Of a stretch of DNA of 8,325 bases, positions 6,406 through 8,325 are shown piece after piece. The notes under the pieces were generated by a model, which did no database searches, had not been told where the DNA came from, and was given only the letters and a program-made list of their open reading frames with translations. A program made the translations under genes and the position numbers. The stretch is from positions 1 to 8,325 of the forward strand of contig URTD01000080.1 in the NCBI GenBank assembly GCA_900550735.1, given 5' to 3'. This DNA is from an uncultured Collinsella sp. Its GTDB lineage: Bacteria; Actinomycetota; Coriobacteriia; Coriobacteriales; Coriobacteriaceae. How positions within the stretch are numbered: the stretch's first letter is position 1; every line of letters begins with the position of its first letter.

Positions 6406-6969
6406 ATGCCTACCATTTCTACCGCCGACTTCAAGAACGGCCTCGGTCTCCGCATTAAGGACAAGGTCTACACCATCGTCGAGTTCCAGCATGTCAAGCC
6501 GGGCAAGGGCGGCGCGTTTGTGCGCTACAAGACCCGCGACATCAAGAGCGGCCGCGTCGTCGAGAACACCTGCAACGCCGGCACCAAGTTCGAGAGCGTC
6601 ATGCTCACCACCCGTGAGTTCCAGTACCTCTACAACGATGGCACCGACTACATCTTCATGGACAACGAGTCCTATGAGCAGGTTCCCGTTCCCGAGGACA
6701 TGGTGGGCGAGAACTCCAAGTGGCTGCGCGAGAACGACATCTGCCAGCTGCTCTTCGCCGACGATGAGCTCATGGGCGTGACTCCGCCGATGTTCATCGA
6801 GACCACCATCGTCCAGACCGACCCGGGCTTTAAGGGCGACACCGTCCAGGGTTCCACCAAGCCGGCCACGATCGACACCGGCGCTGTCATCCAGGTCCCC
6901 ATGTACCTCAACGAGGGCGAGGTCATCAAGGTTGACACCCGCGACGGCAAGTTCGTCTCCCGCGTCTAG
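6406..6969 (+). CDS. efp: Translation elongation factor P
   Basis: A 187-residue EF-P that binds ribosomes stalled on polyproline and stimulates peptide-bond formation. Its three beta-barrel domains are visible. The N-terminal KOW-like domain is at 1-64, with the activation loop HVKPGKGGAF whose tip is K34. The first OB domain is at about 65-128 and includes the conserved TPP. The C-terminal OB domain ends in the family signature, EVIKVDTRDGKFVSR. The start at ATG 6406 is five bases after AAGAAAGG; an in-frame GTG at 6373 would add an atypical N-terminal extension and lacks support. K34 is available for modification, but no modification gene lies in the window. The loop lacks the second proline of the PGKGP form described for some actinobacteria that use unmodified EF-P. 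It is the first gene of the downstream operon. Confidence 0.97.
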   Translation: MPTISTADFKNGLGLRIKDKVYTIVEFQHVKPGKGGAFVRYKTRDIKSGRVVENTCNAGTKFESVMLTTREFQYLYNDGTDYIFMDNESYEQVPVPEDMVGENSKWLRENDICQLLFADDELMGVTPPMFIETTIVQTDPGFKGDTVQGSTKPATIDTGAVIQVPMYLNEGEVIKVDTRDGKFVSRV

Positions 6970-6982
6970 CAACCAACTCTTC

Positions 6983-6990
6983 TAGGAGGA
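6983..6990 (+). promoter_or_regulatory. Strong ribosome-binding site of the Asp23-family gene
   Basis: TAGGAGGA lies three bases before ATG 6994, a near-perfect Shine-Dalgarno sequence that suggests high translation of the small Asp23-type protein. Confidence 0.8.
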
Positions 6991-6993
6991 CTC

Positions 6994-7356
6994 ATGCCCC
7001 AGGAAATCAAGATTGACGGCATCGGCATTTCGCCCGATGTTCTGACCGCCATCGTCTCGCGCGCCGTGTCGGATGTCGAGGGCATCGCCTCCGTTGGCGT
7101 CAAGGACCTTGCCACCAACCTTGTCTCCATGATGCTTTCGTCCAAGGCCCCGGCTTCCGAGCCGGCGGTCGAGGCCGAGGTCGTTGGCGACAAGCTCGCA
7201 CTCACCGTGCGTGTCGTGGTGTTCTTTGGCTATCCGTTCAAGAAACTCGCCGAGGCCGTTCGCGCCGCCGTGGTCGCCGCCATCGATGCTCAGGTGGGCG
7301 TCGAGGTCGAGCGCGTTGACGTTTGCATCGACGGTCTCGTTTTCCCCAAGGAGTAA
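6994..7356 (+). CDS. Asp23/Gls24 family protein (YqhY-like)
   Basis: A 120-residue soluble protein of the Asp23/Gls24 (DUF322) family. It begins with the typical IDGIGISPDVLTAIVSRAV segment, then VEGIASVGV at 29-37. The alternating strand region VEAEVVGDKLALTVRVVVFF lies at about 60-79. The C-terminal helix and strand contain VGVEVERVDVCIDGLVF at about 101-117. No membrane segment or signal peptide is present. Family members are linked to envelope stress or, for Bacillus YqhY, to control of acetyl-CoA carboxylase, but biochemical function is poorly known. Here it lies between efp and nusB. The link to nusB is the classic one (yqhY-nusB), while the accBC genes present next to it in Bacillus are missing. 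It ends 3 bp before nusB and its last codons form the nusB ribosome-binding site. Confidence 0.9.
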   Translation: MPQEIKIDGIGISPDVLTAIVSRAVSDVEGIASVGVKDLATNLVSMMLSSKAPASEPAVEAEVVGDKLALTVRVVVFFGYPFKKLAEAVRAAVVAAIDAQVGVEVERVDVCIDGLVFPKE

Positions 7357-7359
7357 CCT

Positions 7360-7944
7360 TTGAGCCTTAAGGTTTATCGCGGGCGTACGCTTGCCCGCAG
7401 TCAGGCGCTGCAGCTGCTGTTCCAGGCCGAGGCCACGGACAGCCCGCTCGAGCGCGTCCTCGAGGGTGATTTCCTAATCTCGAAGGGTCCCCTCGATCCC
7501 TATGCGCTGGAGCTGTGCCGCGGTGCCTATGAGCATATCGATCGCATCGACTGCGCTCTGCGCTCCGTTGCCAAGAACTGGGATCTTATGCGCATGCCCG
7601 GCGCCGACCGCAATCTGCTGCGTATCGCCGTTTACGAGATGCGTTTCCTCACCGACGAGGAGGTCTCGGACGCCATCGTAATCAACGAGGCCGTCGAGCT
7701 TGCCAAGGCCTATGGCACCGACCAGTCCGCGTCGTTCGTCAACGGCGTGCTGGGCAAGATCGCTCGCAGCGAGGAGCTGCCGGGCGAGGACCTGTACCAA
7801 GAGCTGCTGGCCGAAGATCGCGCTCGCGAGGAGGCCCAGGCTGCCGAGGCTGCCGCCAAGGTTGCGGTTGCCCAGGCTGAGGCTGGCGTGCTGGCCGAGG
7901 ATGCGGACGCCGCCGAGGCTGTTGTCGACTCCGTCGAGGAGTAG
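7360..7944 (+). CDS. nusB: Transcription antitermination factor NusB with acidic Ala/Glu-rich tail
   Basis: A 194-residue NusB. With NusE (S10) it binds boxA RNA and supports antitermination of rRNA operons. The all-helical core covers residues 5-137. It includes the N-terminal GRTLARSQALQLLFQAE, NWDLMRMPGADRNLLRIAVY at 73-92 and INEAVELAKAYGT at 108-120. It ends with SFVNGVLGKIA at 125-135. Residues from about 140 onward form an Ala/Glu-rich, probably coiled or disordered, acidic tail of about 55 residues not found in typical NusB (about 130-145 residues). The start is TTG at 7360, fixed by AAGGAG at 7348-7353 with six bases between. It is tightly packed: 3 bp after the Asp23-family gene and 2 bp before xseB. 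Confidence 0.95.
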   Translation: MSLKVYRGRTLARSQALQLLFQAEATDSPLERVLEGDFLISKGPLDPYALELCRGAYEHIDRIDCALRSVAKNWDLMRMPGADRNLLRIAVYEMRFLTDEEVSDAIVINEAVELAKAYGTDQSASFVNGVLGKIARSEELPGEDLYQELLAEDRAREEAQAAEAAAKVAVAQAEAGVLAEDADAAEAVVDSVEE

Positions 7945-7946
7945 CT

Positions 7947-8186
7947 ATGCCAGAGGGTTCCGTCCGCAACTTCGACGAGATTTCGGACCGCTTGGACCAG
8001 ATCATAGCTACCGTTCGCTCTAAGGATACGTCCTTGGAGCGTTCGCTCGATCTGTTTGACGAAGCGATAGAGCTGGGCTCCCGCGCGGTCGATATGGTCG
8101 ACAAGTTTGAGCTTACGCCGCGTGAGGCCGACAAGCTCGAGCAGGAATATGATGAGGATGCGGCAAACGAATCCCAGGATAGCTAG
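7947..8186 (+). CDS. xseB: Exodeoxyribonuclease VII small subunit
   Basis: A 79-residue XseB, the small helical subunit that binds along the XseA large subunit in the nuclease degrading single-stranded DNA to oligonucleotides. The family pattern is visible: FDEISDRLDQIIATVRSKD (9-27), then LERSLDLFDEAIELGSRAVD (30-49), forming the paired helices. The end is an acidic tail (YDEDAANESQDS). Length is typical. ATG 7947 follows GAGGAG at 7936-7941, which lies in the last codons of nusB, so the two are coupled. xseA, which normally precedes xseB, is not adjacent, so the large subunit must be encoded elsewhere if the enzyme is functional. Confidence 0.93.
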   Translation: MPEGSVRNFDEISDRLDQIIATVRSKDTSLERSLDLFDEAIELGSRAVDMVDKFELTPREADKLEQEYDEDAANESQDS

Positions 8187-8221
8187 GCCGCATCTCCGGA
8201 TACGAATGGTTGATGGCATTC

Positions 8222-8325
8222 ATGAAACGCGTGCGTCTTGATGACGAACTGATTTCACAGGGCATCTGCGCCGATCGCGCGGATGCCCTTCGCACTCTTA
8301 TGGCCGGCTTGGTCTCGAGTGGCGG
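8222..8325 (+). CDS. tlyA: TlyA-family rRNA methyltransferase / hemolysin-like protein, 5' end only
   Basis: Only the first 34 codons are inside the window. They read as the start of a TlyA protein: KRVRLDDELISQGICADR followed by ADALRTLMAGLV. This is the N-terminal S4 RNA-binding domain pattern RLDxxLxxxG...A..LI.AG.V. TlyA proteins carry an S4 domain and an FtsJ-like methyltransferase domain and 2'-O-methylate rRNA in mycobacteria. The second domain is beyond the edge, so the call rests on the S4 part and on context, since tlyA homologues (yqxC) follow xseB-ispA-dxs in Bacillus. An alternative in-frame ATG at 8213 would add MAF; neither start has a strong ribosome-binding site. The frame is open to the window edge. 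Confidence 0.75.
   Translation, partial: MKRVRLDDELISQGICADRADALRTLMAGLVSSG

Noticed and set aside
6930..6935. TTGACA within the 3' end of efp as a promoter for the Asp23-family gene
   Set aside because: It encodes the conserved VDTR motif of EF-P, and no -10-like sequence lies 16-18 bp downstream in the GC-rich coding sequence.
6310..6972. Minus-strand open frame (220 codons) opposite efp
   Set aside because: It is antisense to the highly conserved EF-P gene and covers its promoter and part of the upstream terminator; the translation is low-complexity.

Overview
The window looks like a GC-rich actinobacterial chromosome, most likely a Coriobacteriia gut bacterium of the Collinsella type. 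This is inferred from codon use, protein sequence style and gene order, not from any marker RNA; related Coriobacteriia genera cannot be excluded. It is a dense, all-plus-strand housekeeping region with no mobile elements, RNA genes, CRISPR arrays or rearrangements in view.

Left block (1-4983): the 3' part of alaS is followed by ruvX, mltG, a YqeG-type HAD phosphatase, aroK and an AroB-like gene. Gaps are 0-17 bp, or the genes overlap by a few bases, so this reads as one operon. Its themes are translation (alanyl-tRNA charging and editing), DNA/rRNA processing (RuvX), cell-wall synthesis (MltG) and the shikimate pathway (AroK, AroB-like).

Middle: a 132-bp gap (4984-5115) holds a TTGACA element and a long imperfect RNA hairpin. 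It precedes a stand-alone M24B Xaa-Pro peptidase gene, which ends at a textbook intrinsic terminator (6269-6311).

Right block (6343-8325): a TATAAT-type promoter starts a second tight operon: efp, an Asp23/Gls24-family gene, nusB, xseB and the beginning of a tlyA-type gene cut by the window edge. From memory, this order is a compacted version of the Bacillus subtilis run aroQ-yqhT-efp ... yqhY-nusB-folD-xseA-xseB-ispA-dxs-yqxC. The left block matches the B. subtilis alaS-yrrK-yrrL(mltG) run.

The most interesting object is the AroB-like protein. It keeps the overall length and a few family landmarks of 3-dehydroquinate synthase, but by eye alignment it has lost the NAD-binding glycine motif and all three metal ligands. 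It sits directly behind an apparently intact shikimate kinase. Other points worth a second look are the hairpin leader before the peptidase gene, the long disordered basic tail on MltG, altered MltG motif residues, the EF-P activation loop, and xseB without xseA.
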